A stretch of DNA of 64,000 bases from Brachypterus glaber (lineage: Eukaryota; Arthropoda; Insecta; Coleoptera; Kateretidae): NCBI GenBank assembly GCA_958510825.1, contig OY294044.1, positions 41,514,791-41,578,790 of the forward strand, read 5' to 3'. Numbering within the stretch: position 1 is the first letter of the stretch; each line of letters starts with the position of its first letter. Positions 44,399 to 55,492 of this stretch are shown piece by piece. Below the pieces are notes generated by a model that did no database searches, was not told the DNA's origin, and saw nothing but the letters and a program-made list of their open reading frames with translations. A program made the translations under genes and the position numbers.

Positions 44399-46321
44399 CT
44401 ATATCCTAGAGCAGTAGGTAGTAAACTCATTTATTGAGTAAAAAGACCGATCAACTAGAAATGTTTTAAGTTTATGTCTAAATATTGTAAAAGAAACTTC
44501 GTTTTTTAATGCCAAAGGTAGCATATTGAGGTAATGACATCCCGCATATACGGGTGATTTCTTGTACATTATTCGTATAAATGAGTTTAGATGAAAATTA
44601 TCCCTGTCCCGTGTGGGATAATCATGCCTGTCTAAATTTCTTGCAAATTGATGTTTATTTTTAAATATATACGTAAGTAGTTTAAAAAGATATATTCCTG
44701 TAAAAGTTAGAATTTTTTTAGATTTAAAAATATTTACACAGGTCTCTCTGTACTCTAGATTATACATTAAGCGAATTATTCTTTTTTGGCTTTTAAACAC
44801 ACGTTCGCTTTCTACAGCCAGTCCATACACCATTATGTTGTATCTAATTGCAGAGTATACCAGTGAATAATAAGCAGATAAGAGACTTTTTTCAGAGAGA
44901 CAACTTTTTAAAGTTTTTAATGCAAAAAAATTGCTTATTTAGATGTTTGCAGATGGAATCTATGCATTCTCCCCAGCAAAGAGTATCATCGATAATGGTG
45001 CCTAAAAACTTTGTGCTGGTTTTTACTACTATTTGGCTATTGTTCATTTTAATATATGTGTCCAGATCTGGAGTTGCTGGTCTATATTGGGTATGAAATT
45101 CCATAACTATTGTTTTTTCATAGTTTATTATGAGCGTATTCATGCGGCACCATTCATCGAATTGCTCTAAAACTTTATTTACTTTTAGAATTAAATCTTT
45201 AAAATTTTTACTGGAGATTACAATTCCGGTGTCATCCGCAAACATAAAAACAATTCCGTCTAAAATATACTCTGGAAGGTCGTTAATGAACAATAAGAAA
45301 ATTAGGGGACCAAGAATACTTCCCTGTGGAATGCCCCACTTTATAAAAAACTCACCAGATAAGATATCGCTAACCTTAACACGAAATTTGCGTTTTTTTA
45401 AGAAAGAATAAATCAGTTTAGATATTTTTTCACCTATACCCAATTTTAATATTTTTTTAAAAATAAAATCAAATTTTAAAATGTCGAAGGCCCGAGTTAG
45501 GTCAAACAACAGCACTATTACGTATTCATTTTCATCCAATTTATCGTTTATCAACTGAATAAAATTTAATGTTTCCATTTCTGTCGAACGACCCTCTCTA
45601 AAACCATATTGGTTTTCGGCTAAAATATTTTTTTCGTTTAAAAAACATGTGATTAGGTTGGCTATAGCTTTCTCCAGAACCTTAGAAATTACTCTAAGAA
45701 GCGCAATAAGCCTGTAGTTTTCCACTAATAAAGGGTCATTTTTTTTATGTATGGGAACAACAACAGATAATTTTAACTGGTTAGGAAAGTCTTCCAATTC
45801 AATACATTTATTTAAAATTTCTGATAAAAAATAAGAAAATTCATTTTTACGTTTTTTTAACAACAAAACAGGTATTTCATCATAGCCAGTAGATTTTTTA
45901 TTTTTTATAGTATTTATTATTTTACAGATATCTTCGGTTGTAAAGGGTTTAACTTTTAGTTCATGACATATTGTTTTTTTCGTAGTCGCACAATTCTGCG
46001 ACACATTATCACCAAAGTGTTTTTTTATTTCTGTATCTACAATTGATTCAAAATATTTTCCAAGTGCGTTAGAAACCTCAAATTTATCTGTTAAAATAAT
46101 ATTCTTCTCCTTTAAATTTATTTCTGACACTTAATTTTTTTTTTTATTTTTTTGTTAACTATTTGCCACAAGGTACGTGTCTTGTTATCCGAATTGTTTA
46201 TTTGGTTTTTATAATAATTTTGTTTTGCTTTTTTTATATTTTTTAAATGATTTGATTCTATTTTAAGACTATTAGTATACCAACTATTATCTTTTATATA
46301 AGGCCTTTTTTTGAAAGACAC
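44399..46321 (-). pseudogene. LINE reverse transcriptase, frameshifted
   Basis: RT motifs in order: TIKNKKSTGYDEIPVLLLK; LKLSVVVPIHKK then ENYRLIALLRVISKVLEKAI; ENQYGFREGRSTEM; the first catalytic Asp in LFDLTRAFD; GIPQGSILGPLIFLLFINDL; the catalytic pair in MFADDTGIV (FADD codons 45231-45242); and the thumb KFLGTIIDDTLCWGECI. The frame runs 46130-44892. An A-run shift at about 46125 separates it from the upstream 46321-46118 part (FKKRPYIKDNSWYTN). Another at about 44895 separates it from the C-terminal domain 44833-44399 (QKRIIRLMYNL, YPTRDRDNFHL, GCHYLNMLP). The enzyme would prime cDNA synthesis from nicked target DNA. The many long complementary frames on the plus strand are shadows. Confidence 0.9.
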
Positions 46322-46329
46322 TTTCGGGA

Positions 46330-47310
46330 ATGCACATTCGAACGACCATTTAAAATGATCCCAGAAAGATTCAAAATAATTATTAATGTCCTTGTCTTTA
46401 TTATTTTTAAAACTGTATTTACCTAAAAAATATCCAAACTGGTTTATGTTAAAATCAGTAAATTTCCTTTTGAGAGTTTTTTCATTCGTGGAGCATTTTA
46501 TTGGGTTAGAATCCTCGCACGCAGAACGGGGTAAACTTATAAATTGAGCTGTATGGTCAGATACGCCTTAATGCAAAATTTCATATTTTATTCCGATATT
46601 TAAATTTGTAATTAGGTGATCTATTGCCGAGTTTTTAAGATGGTTTCTACGAGTTTCAAAACGGGTATATTCATTAATTACTGAATTTAATTGAAATTAT
46701 TCTAATATATCGCAATACGTTTTTTTATTTGTAGTCAGTAAGTCTATGTTTATATCTCCGCAGATGAAAATTTTTTCATGCATTTCCGATATAGTGAGTA
46801 ATAGTTTACAGAGTTGATCGAAAAAAGTCTCAATATCACCCTCCCCACTTGGACGATAGATAAGTACTATACAAAGTTTATTACTCACAGATATTGCACA
46901 ACATTCGATATGTGACTCTACTGTCATAGAACTAATGTTTTTTAACTCTTTTGATTTTTGTAAATATTTTAAATTTTAGAGTATAACAACACCCCCGTGA
47001 ACGGTATTTTTTCTGCCAAAGCCTGCTAAAACATAATAATCACTTAAATTAAGATGACGAAAATCGTCATTTAACATCTGAGCATTGGACTTTTTTCTCA
47101 CCAATTAGTAGAAAATCGGGACTTTTTTTCCACCAAAATGGTTTCTAAGATATTAAGTTTATTTGTTATGCATTGTATATTAAAGTGTAAGATACTAATC
47201 ACATCATTATTTGATTCAAAAATGTTATCCGCTACTTGTCCGTCTGATTGTTCAATTCCGGGGCTACAGTTGATAAAAAATTCTTTTTAAATTTATACCT
47301 ATTTACTAAT
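46330..47310 (-). pseudogene. LINE endonuclease domain, broken
   Basis: Minus-strand segments match the APE-like endonuclease of non-LTR retrotransposons. In order they are SILHFNIQCITNKLNILE near the start; FGRKNTVHGGVVI; ISVSNKLCIVLIYRPSGEGD with IETFFDQLCKLL; FICGDINIDLL (the GDxN motif); LKNSAIDHLIT; and GVSDHTAQF (the SDH motif). Stops and shifts occur near 47100, 46970 and 46570. The domain nicks the chromosomal target. Only 46927-46697 remains as a continuous open stretch. Confidence 0.8.
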
Positions 47311-47347
47311 GCTCCTTCGGGCCAGATTTCAGGGTTGTAAACTTGAT

Positions 47348-48256
47348 TTACATGATGAAGGGGAAGGACACTTTCATAGAACAACTTTTTTCAGTTTTAT
47401 TTAATGCTTCACAGGTAAAATTTATTTCAGGTGCTGTTTTTAGTAACTCACTTTGTAGGGCTTCAGGAGATGTTAAGGGCTCTAGCCTATAGACATGTAG
47501 GTACCCAAGTTTCGGTACTGATTTGACTGTACTCTTGTTGACACAAATTACTGGTTTTCTATTATTAAAATATTTGAGGGATGTCTGTTTATTTTCGGTT
47601 TTAATTTCTGCGTTTTTTATAGCACCTCCGAGTTCATTGACTGTAAACACATGCTTCTCGTTCTTATCGGGATTGTTTTTTTCGATTAATCCTTTTTTCC
47701 TGTAAGTAGTTGTTTTCCATTCATTTAGGTTTTTTGTTGTTTCTAAACGGTTTTGATTAGATGGGTTTTGCGCATGTATGGCTTTTGGTAATGGGCTGGG
47801 TAGCGGTTTTACTGGTTGCCTATTTTCATTAGTTATGCTATTATTTGATAATTTTGTTTCTATTTCAGTGTTTTGGATTTTTAAAAGTCGAATGAGATCC
47901 TCTTGTTCTCCAACTCTTTTTTCCAAGTGGTATATTAATCTTACTTGATGCTTTTGCTCCAATGCAAGTTTGTCGCACGATACTTAGCGGTCTTGATCAT
48001 TCTTCCCACTTAAAGCACCAGATTCACATGTTTCACAGTTTAATATTTGCAACAACTGTTTATATTCCTCAAAGTTAAAACCATCTGAAACTTTTTTATA
48101 CACAATAAGGCTTACTAAGTCATTTTTTGTTAACTTATTTAGTTTATTCACGACGAGCTCTTTTTGGGCTAACACTGCCGGCCATCTTTGATACTCTTTA
48201 CAAAATACAAAGTGCCAAATTTTAGCTAAAGCAAACAATTTTTGGCATGCACCCAC
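47348..48256 (-). pseudogene. LINE ORF1-like protein with internal stop
   Basis: Two open stretches (48256-47984 and 47962-47348) are in one frame, separated by a single TAA at about 47981-47983. The first part has KLNKLTKNDLVSLIVYKKV. The second starts with a coiled coil (HLEKRVGEQEDLIRLLKIQN). A polar, proline- and asparagine-rich linker follows, then a segment KLGYLHVYRLEPLTSPEALQ that looks like the RNA-binding part of ORF1-type proteins. After 47348 a one- or two-base shift would continue into VNQVYNPEIWPEGALVN, leading directly toward the endonuclease. In this family ORF1 and ORF2 may therefore lie close together or be joined. No zinc knuckle is visible. Confidence 0.6.
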
Positions 48257-48427
48257 TTCATTTAAAAATTTAAAAAAAAATTACCAGTTATAATTTTATA
48301 TAATATATCATTTTATATATTTTTTTAATCAAAAACAAGGTTCTGTGCCAAATTTTAGTTACAAAAGCCCTCTCCCAATTCATTTAAAAACATGCAGGCA
48401 TTTTGCATGGGTTGGTATACCAGATAT
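48257..48427. other. Intergenic DNA
   Basis: No feature recognised. CCAACCCATGCAAAATGCC-like symmetry near 48245 and 48400 is weak. Confidence 0.35.
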
Positions 48428-48920
48428 ATTAAAGTAAAAAAAAATCATGTATTATAAAAAATACAAAACTTTTAATTTTGTTATTTATTCAAATGAAGTT
48501 GGGCTTTTTTTATATTATTTTCCATAACACAAGGGAAAAACTTAACCTTTCAAAAAAAAAGTGTTTTAGAAATATTCTAGTGTTTATCCTACGCTCCTTC
48601 TATTCACAATAAAGTGTATATAGTTAAATACTAAGCTTAAACCAGTGATTACAGATATATAGAGTATACACTTATATTAAAGTAAAAAAAAAAGCATGTA
48701 TTATAAAAAATACAAAACTTTTAATTTTGTTATTTATTTAAATGAAGTTGGGCTTTTTTTTATATTATTTTCCATAACACAAGGGGAAAACTTAACCGTT
48801 CCAAAAAAAAGTGTTTTAGAAATATTCTAGTGTTTATCCTACGCTCCTTCTATTCACAACAAAGTGTATATAGTTAAATACTAAGTTTAAACCAGTGATT
48901 ACAGATATATAGATTATACT
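48428..48920 (+). repeat. 248-bp direct tandem duplication
   Basis: ATTAAAGTAAAAAAAA starts at 48428 and again at 48676. The two 248-bp copies are nearly identical, sharing AATGAAGTTGGGCTTTTTTT, TTTTCCATAACACAAGG, AAATATTCTAGTGTTTATCC and TACGCTCCTTCTATTCACAA. The duplication looks recent. No coding content. Confidence 0.95.
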
Positions 48921-48924
48921 CCTC

Positions 48925-49290
48925 TATAATCACTGCTTAAACTGTTTCACCAAGTGCTTGGTAAAATCTGCACACAGAGAAACGATCATCATTACATTAA
49001 ATGTATTCCACTTAAGTAAAGCTTTTTAGAAACCTCAGTGTATATAACATTTTATGCTATGTGTGATGGGTCTTTTACGTGATATCATTGTTAAAATAAG
49101 GTAAAATAATAGGAACATTAAGATACAAATAAGAGGTGTATTTACTTAAAAAAAATATAAAAGATAAAATTCTGAAAAAATATATGGATAATAAGCATAA
49201 AATAATTATTAAAAAAAAGCATAGAGATGCACTTATTAGAGCAAAAATTTATTAAAATCATATTTTTTTTAGAGATAACTCGTAAGAAAC
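48925..49290. other. Intergenic DNA
   Basis: No feature recognised. Confidence 0.45.
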
Positions 49291-49296
49291 GGATAA

Positions 49297-49547
49297 TTAC
49301 ACGTTCGCGATGACGTGCGCCACCGGTGGTACACGGTTTAATTCAGTTTCTATACGCCTTTAAATCCACTGCTTATCAGTTATATTTGCGATATTGATAT
49401 TGATAAGACTATACATATAATGTATATACATGAGTGTACCAGGGTTTTCGCATTCGGCCGAAAATATGGATTATATACGATGTTAATAAAATACAAACAA
49501 AATATAGTTGAGTTTTACCGAAAACACCTTCGTCGCGAACGTGTTAA
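49297..49547. mobile_element. MITE with ACACGTTCGCGA ends
   Basis: ACACGTTCGCGATGACG at the left pairs with CGTCGCGAACGTGTTAA at the right. TTAA is intact on the right; the left reads TTACACG, one A short. This fits a worn piggyBac-like MITE of about 250 bp. Confidence 0.65.
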
Positions 49548-50668
49548 GTAAAAAGAAAGATTAAATTATTCTCTACAAAAAAGTTATATGTATTTTTCAG
49601 CTACGCCTAGAACTCTTGGAGATATCAAAAAACAAGAAAAAAGTTAGGTACGGAACCGTTATGTGCGCAGAGTGCAAATCTACTCACAAATGACTAATAG
49701 GGTGTGTCAAAAAATACCGAATCTCGAAACGCAAAAGTTGCTCCTTGGTAAAAAACGGTGGCTACTCAAAAATGAGCCAAATCGATTAATTTTTTGAGTT
49801 GGCTCAAACACACAAACTTTGAAAAAAATCTGTTCCTGTTTTTCGGATAAAAACTAATTGTATATAAAATTGAGGAAATTCTGGAGGGTTTCTTTAGTAA
49901 TATTTAGAAACAATGACAAATGAACTGACACGTGTGTTTCAGGTCTAATTAAAAAAAAACTACCCCTTAAAAAAAATTCAAAAAAATATATGTTGATATT
50001 TAGCTATTGTGAAGTTTCAAAAAATTTATTCCACTCGTTTATTTATAATTCATAAAATTATAAAAAATGTCATGTTTTTTGGCGATATTGAAGAAAGTTT
50101 AACTATTACAGTCAATAAGTTGGTTAATACTTAATATTTTTTTGTGAAATTTTCAGCAAGTATAGAGTAATGTTTTTCATTTCACTTGAATAATAAAAAA
50201 AACGAAAACATTTCCTCGTTTTTTAATAAAAATATAAATTCTAAAAGGGAGTTCCCATACTTAATTTACAACAAAGTATGTTTTTTTTTCGGGATATTAT
50301 ATATGTATAAGTAAATATGATAATCTTTGATAAAATAATTGCAAATAATTTATTTTTAAGGACAAAAATAAATATTTTGTAAAAATTGAATCAGTAACAT
50401 TGTTTATTGATTTCTCGGTTAACCACTATCTTTATAAAGCGGAGAACGCAATTTAAAATGCATTATGGTATATTTGCTGTGGTTTTGTATTTATGTTATT
50501 GATGGAACTATAACAAGAAAATACAGGATATGTTTAAGCCTAGAAAATATATAAATATAAGATTAAAATTGGGTATATAAATAAAAATCTTTAATTTATA
50601 GTTTACAGTTTTGTACTTACCGTAAGGTACTTACGATATAATATTTCCACATACCTAAATATTTAGCG

Positions 50669-52082
50669 ATGCCATTCACTAACTTACAAATGAAAGATAC
50701 TATCATAAAAGTGGAAAGCTTTTTTGATAAAGAAAAAAGTAATGGGATACAAAGTATAGATGTAAACAAAAAGTTGCAAAGAACAGCCGATTGTCTGGGT
50801 ATTAGTTTATCAACTGTTAATTGGCTGAGTATAAAAGAAGTGACTTTATTTCACCTGCAAAAACTGGTGGTGGCCGAAAAAAAATAGAAATTGACGAAAT
50901 ACTGCAAGGTGTAGTAAGAAGAAGCGTATTAGACTTTTATTTGGAGCGAAAATTTCCTACCGTAAAAGAAGTTCATCAAAAACTAAAGGAAAATGTTGAG
51001 GATTTTCCAGATATTTCCGACAGAACCTTATTGCGATGGTTCAAGGAGTTAAATTTTTTTTACCAAAAATTGAACAAAAAGCCTATTTTAATGGAAGAAA
51101 ATTCAACCGCAGCTAAAAGATCAGAATTTTTGTATAATATTGTGACTCTCATTGAAAAATATATTATACTGATGAAACCTGGTGCGGTGCTAATCATTCC
51201 AGGCAATTTGGATGGGTTGAACGTGTTGACCCACAAATGAGAGACAACTTCGATAGGTACAGAGGAGGCGTACAAGAAATAAATGGCCATAGAGGTGGGA
51301 TAAAGAAGCCATCTGGAGCTGGAAAGCGAGTTATAATTTTACATATAGGAAACGAGAATGGATTCTTGGAAGGGTGTTTAAAATGTTTTATTGAAGTAAA
51401 AGGTTCCGGCGATTACCATGGAGAAATGAATAAACAACATTTTGAAGAATGGTTTCGGTTGGTGCTAAGTCTCTTACCTAATAAGTCTGTCATTGTGATT
51501 GATCAGGCACCTTATCATACAATGTTGGATCCTGAGTTTAGGAACCCAACAACAAAATGGAGAAAAGCTCAAATTATAGAATGGATGTCAAAAAGACGAG
51601 TAATTTTACCTGAGGGCGTGCTAACATTTGAGAATCTAGCGAAACCTCGACTTTTGGAGTTAGCACGCCCTTATCATTTTGAAAAAAAGCTTCTATTGGA
51701 TAAAATAACGAAAGAGTTACGAGGAGATGATGTAAAGTTACTATGGCTACCGGTTGCTGATTGCGAATTTAACGCAATTGAACTTATATGGGCCTACGGA
51801 AAAAATAAGGTGGCGAAACTAAATACAACTTTTAAGATAAATGATGTTTTGCAATTATGTATTGATACAATGCAAAACGTATCTGGTTCAGTTTGGAAAA
51901 ATTGTGTTGAGCATGCTAAAAAAGTGGAAGAAAAATATCGTACCAAAGAAAATCTAATAGATATTGCAGTAGAACCCCTCATAATTAATCTTGGCGATGA
52001 CGATGATGATGATGATGATGAAATGGAGGAAGAAGAAGAAAATTTATTTGAGTCAGAATCTGATTTGGAAAATGATATTTAA
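50669..52082 (+). pseudogene. IS630/Tc1-mariner-related transposase, two frameshifts
   Basis: DDE-type transposase. The N-terminal helix-turn-helix (LQRTADCLGISLSTVN) ends in one frame near 50825. The second frame (50821 on) has GRKKIEIDEI and FPTVKEVHQKLKENVEDFP. A second shift at about 51155-51167 leads into YTDETWCGANH, the first catalytic Asp (codon 51171-51173). The frame then runs through IKKPSGAGKRVIILHIGNE, GDYHGEMNKQHFEEWF, VIDQAPYHTM (second Asp, 51501-51503) and CEFNAIELIWA (catalytic Glu, 51780-51782). I count 92 residues between second Asp and Glu, far above the 34 of classic Tc1. The C-terminus is an acidic tail (Asp8 then Glu-rich). The gene lies inside the left arm of a hAT-like foldback, so it probably belongs to a separate nested transposon. 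A diverged inverted pair at about 50065-50160 and 52520-52635 may be that transposon's subterminal repeat. Confidence 0.85.
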
Positions 52083-52089
52083 TTTTGTA

Positions 52090-52700
52090 CGCATAATCAT
52101 TCTCTGTTTTATTCGACTTTTTAATAATACACTACCTGTGTAATAAAATATTGCTTAAAATGTAAAACGTTTAAGGTAATAAAAAAATCAAGTATAAAAA
52201 TAAAAATAAATGTACCGCTTCCTTCAAATAGTAAACTGAATACGTGAACGAAGAAGTCAGCGTGCTTGCCGACACGGAGCTCCGCCTCTCTGAACGGCGA
52301 TTAAAATTTATTTTTCAAAGCGTTCACACCGGATAAAATACTTAAAAAAAAATACATTTTAGTAATAACTTTATTTTATTGCTTTAATAAGGCCTTAATC
52401 TAACTTTTGGTGCAAAAAAATTTTTAGTGGCTATTATGCAAACATAAATAATGTGCTCTTAAATTTTTGAAAAAATCTCCTAAACTATTAATTTTTTTCA
52501 AACAAAATTTTTACCAGCTGTTACCAAAGAAGTGTTCTTTACGTGAAAAAAATTTCAACAAAATTGGGTACTCACCATTAAAGTTACAGGTTAATTAAAC
52601 ATGGGTGTTCCTAAAATATCGCTAAAAACATGTATTTTTTTTTTGTTTATTACTTGATATCTCATATGCCAAAAAAGCTAGATTTTTTTTTTGTATAAAA
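52090..52700. other. 3' part of the nested transposon
   Basis: A GC-richer stretch (GCTTGCCGACACGGAGCTCC, about 52263-52290) follows the transposase gene, then AT-rich DNA. ACATGTTTTTAGCGATATT-like sequence on the minus strand (about 52635-52610) resembles ATGTTTTTTGGCGATATTG at 50072. No further gene. Confidence 0.4.
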
Positions 52701-53224
52701 AATTGTATCCTCCCTCCAATTTAATTTTAAAAAGTGCATTAAAATAGTTTTAAACAAAAACCTGCTAAGTAATATATTAGTATCAAAGCATATATACATG
52801 TCAACCTACCTGAGTATACAGAAGAAAATATTTATTTCCTAAAGTCGCGTAAAAAATATTAAATTTCAAAACCTGGTGGATTTTCTGTTTTTTGCCTAAA
52901 ACTTTTTTCGGTTTAATTTTTTTGAATTTTTCTTATTGGAATATACTTTTTTATGTAAAAATACACAAAAAAGTATTTGAATGAAATTCACCCGCTCAAG
53001 TCCGGTCTATGCAACATTTATACCAGCGCAGACACGTCATTTTCAATAGGGTAGCTATACATGTATATATATATATTTTGATATTGAAAAATCTCCATAT
53101 TTTATTTTTTTCCAATATGTTATACATCTAAAGAGTAGGAATAAATATTTGTATGTTTTCATTTTGAAAATATTCTGATATTTTAATTTTTTTTTTTAGA
53201 TTTTAAGCTTTCACGGCCATTAAG

Positions 53225-53337
53225 ATATAAAGAACTTTCACTTTCGGGTTTAGACCGTGTTAATGGATTTTCACTTTCTAAGTGAAAGTGAAAATCCATT
53301 AACACGGTCTAAACCCGAAAGTGAAAGTTCTTTATAT
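53225..53337. repeat. Perfect 54-bp-arm hairpin
   Basis: ATATAAAGAACTTTCACTTT...GGATTTTCACTTTC is followed by a five-base spacer (TAAGT) and its exact reverse complement, with no mismatch over 54 bp. It lies in the loop of the hAT-like foldback. The arms contain TTTCACTTTC-type words twice and GGGTTTAGACCGTG once. The absence of mismatches means it formed very recently or is kept identical. Confidence 0.95.
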
Positions 53338-53855
53338 TTTAATTTTTTTGTATTTATAAGTTTCTCGTATTCTAAAAAAAAATATATAATTTCTTTTTTT
53401 ATGAATAAATGGTCTGTATTTTGTTATGTTTAACCTGTTTTTTTTTTGTATAAAACAATAGTTTATAAGTTATAACGTGTATTAGCACAATTTAAATAAA
53501 CATTGGTTTTTATCTTTTTTAAATTTTCGGCTTCTGAAACCGTACCCGAGTTAACTCGTAACTTTTTTCACCCTTGTTCCCGAAGGTTGAAAGTAAATTT
53601 ATACGCATCAAGATCAAAAAATAAAAAATAAAAAAATTATAAAGCCTAAAACAAAATGTTTACTAATATGTGGTTATTTAAGGGAGCTACGCCATTAGGA
53701 ATGATTTTTTGACCAAGGTGCATATAATTTTTTTTAATGTTAAATAACAACCAACGCCAAAATCTTTGTTTTTGGCTTTATAGTTTTTTATTTTTTATTG
53801 TTGGTTCTTGATGCGTAAAAATTGCAATGTTACATCTCTATTTTTACATAAAAAA

Positions 53856-53856
<1 letters not shown>

Positions 53857-53911
<55 letters not shown>
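53857..53911. repeat. (TA)n then poly-T
   Basis: About 20 TA units followed by a T run, at the left border of the next foldback. Confidence 0.95.
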
Positions 53912-54500
53912 AAATCAAACTTTTAGTCATCATTCACTTTATTAATAATTTAGGTTAGTTACCGGTTTCGATTATCATCGTCAGACTACAAGAAATTACA
54001 CAAGAGATTATTTTAAGAAAACAAAAGTTTATCTTACCTAGCCAAAAATGCTTATACCTATTCTTCTTCCTCTTCCTTTTCTTTTTCTTTCCTTCTTCTG
54101 CTTTTCTTTTCCTTTTTCTTCTTTTACTTCTTTTTCTTACACACCTTAGCTTGAACATCCCTAATATTGATTATAGATTTTCAAAAAAACTCTTGATTTT
54201 TGACATTTATTATTTATATACTGTATGTTTAAACACGTGTTTTGTAATTTTATTGTTAATATTATGTTTATATTGTCTTGTAAATTGAAGTGGACGCTAC
54301 GTTACTGTGTTTTACATTTATAAATGTTTTCTTATGGTTATTTTTGACCTTTTTATATATTTTTGGCTAGGTAAGATAAACTTTGGTTTTCTTAAAATAA
54401 TCTCTAACTTGTGTAATTTCTTGTAGTCTGACAATGATAATCGAAACCTGTAACTAACCTAAATTATTAATAAAGTGAATGATGACTAAAAGTTTGATTT
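53912..54500. mobile_element. Foldback with polypyrimidine loop
   Basis: The left arm AAATCAAACTTTTAGTCATC...TTCGATTATCATCGTCAGAC...AAGTTTATCTTACCTAGCCA pairs with 54355-54500. Arms are about 150 bp with few mismatches. The loop starts with about 80 bases of C and T only (TTCTTCTTCCTCTTCC..., 54060-54140). The lysine/arginine-rich minus-strand frame through this tract is spurious. The element interrupts the right arm of the 49.7-55.9 kb element. Confidence 0.9.
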
Positions 54501-54737
54501 TTTAAAATAATATCTCTTTACTATAAGTATACGTACGTTAAATTATGGATCTCAATATTTTTGATTTTCGCAATTGGGTAAAAAAGTATATTCCAATAAG
54601 GAAAATTAAAAAAAAGTAAACCGAAAAAAGTTTTAGACAAAAAGCAGAAATCCACCCGGTTTCAAATTAAAATTTAATTTTTTTTAACCCCACTTGCGGA
54701 AACAAATAATGTCTTCTCTATACTGAGGTAGGTTAAC

Positions 54738-55492
54738 ATGTATATATTGAGCTACTGCATTTTAGTCTGGGGCAGTGCACTTAATACAACTCTTAAGGGC
54801 TTAGAGGTTTCTCAAAACATTATTTTAAAAATTATTTTATTTAAAAATCGTTCATTTTCTACTGATCTGCTCTACAGAGATATATTACCTATCAAAAAAA
54901 TATATATTTATCAGTTATGCTTGTGGATGTTTAAGTGTACAGAAAGTTTTAATACCCCTCAACATAGCTACCCAACCAGATCCCTACAAAACGACACAGT
55001 TAACCTCCCGCTATTCCGTTCCACAACCCTACAAAAAGGCATGTTCTACTTTGTCCCAAAATGGTATAATCATATTCCCAAAGAAATTAAATGTCTAAAA
55101 AAAAATCGGCGAAAAATAGTACTAAAAAACTACGTAATACAAGCCAATATTGATAAATTTTTCAAATTATTAAATTAAAATCTCCACAAAATATTTTAGA
55201 TCCGTCCGTGGGTTGTTCAAAATAAATAATACGACCTTTGATTCCACCTTTTTTGTGTTTTATGCTGCGTCTCTTGGCTGTGTCATCGAACGTTAGTGTG
55301 TTTATCAATATTTTTTTTTCTCTTTTAATGAATGAATCATTTTTATTAAAAATAATTACATGTAAAGAATTAATTACTATGTATTTTTTTCCGCAACACA
55401 AACCTCTCGAGGTTTAGGCAGAGTTAAACTCAAATTTTGTAAAATTGTAATATTTTTATGCAAATAAATAAATAAATAAATAAATAAATAAC
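54738..55492 (+). pseudogene. LINE reverse transcriptase C-terminal fragment
   Basis: A 5'-truncated non-LTR retrotransposon. The open frame to 55178 reads SYCILVWGSA, LEVSQNIILKIIL, LYRDILPIKKIYIYQ, HSYPTRSLQNDTVNLPLFRS and KWYNHIPKEIK, the post-thumb C-terminal region. It resembles the fragment at 25850-26955 (YGITAWGG, LETIQNTILKIIF) at the same positions, so both come from related clades. The 3' UTR ends in ATATTTTTATGC then (AAAT)n at 55457-55492. It is inserted in the foldback arm after ACATGTATATA. The frame is undamaged, which suggests a recent insertion. Confidence 0.8.

Larger units (their letters stand above)
44211..48256 (-). mobile_element. Nearly full-length non-LTR retrotransposon, inactive
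   Basis: A single LINE of about 4 kb on the minus strand. In order it has an ORF1-like coiled-coil segment (48256-47348), an apurinic-type endonuclease (about 47300-46330), reverse transcriptase (46321-44892), a C-terminal region (44833-44399), a 3' UTR and a (TATC)n tail at 44211-44237. The tail and motif set suit a Jockey/CR1-like element. At least four frame breaks or stops, most in A-runs, make it inactive. The 5' end is not defined; sequence beyond 48256 shows nothing further that I can assign. Confidence 0.85.

Noticed and set aside
44848..45411. Plus-strand open frames opposite the reverse transcriptase
   Set aside because: Shadows of the minus-strand RT, whose motifs are unambiguous.
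51980..52082. Acidic Asp/Glu tail of the transposase as a separate functional domain
   Set aside because: It is a low-complexity GAT/GAA repeat tract that could easily have expanded; I note it but claim no function.
53955..54158. Lysine/arginine-rich 67-codon frame
   Set aside because: It is the translation of the polypyrimidine tract in the foldback loop.
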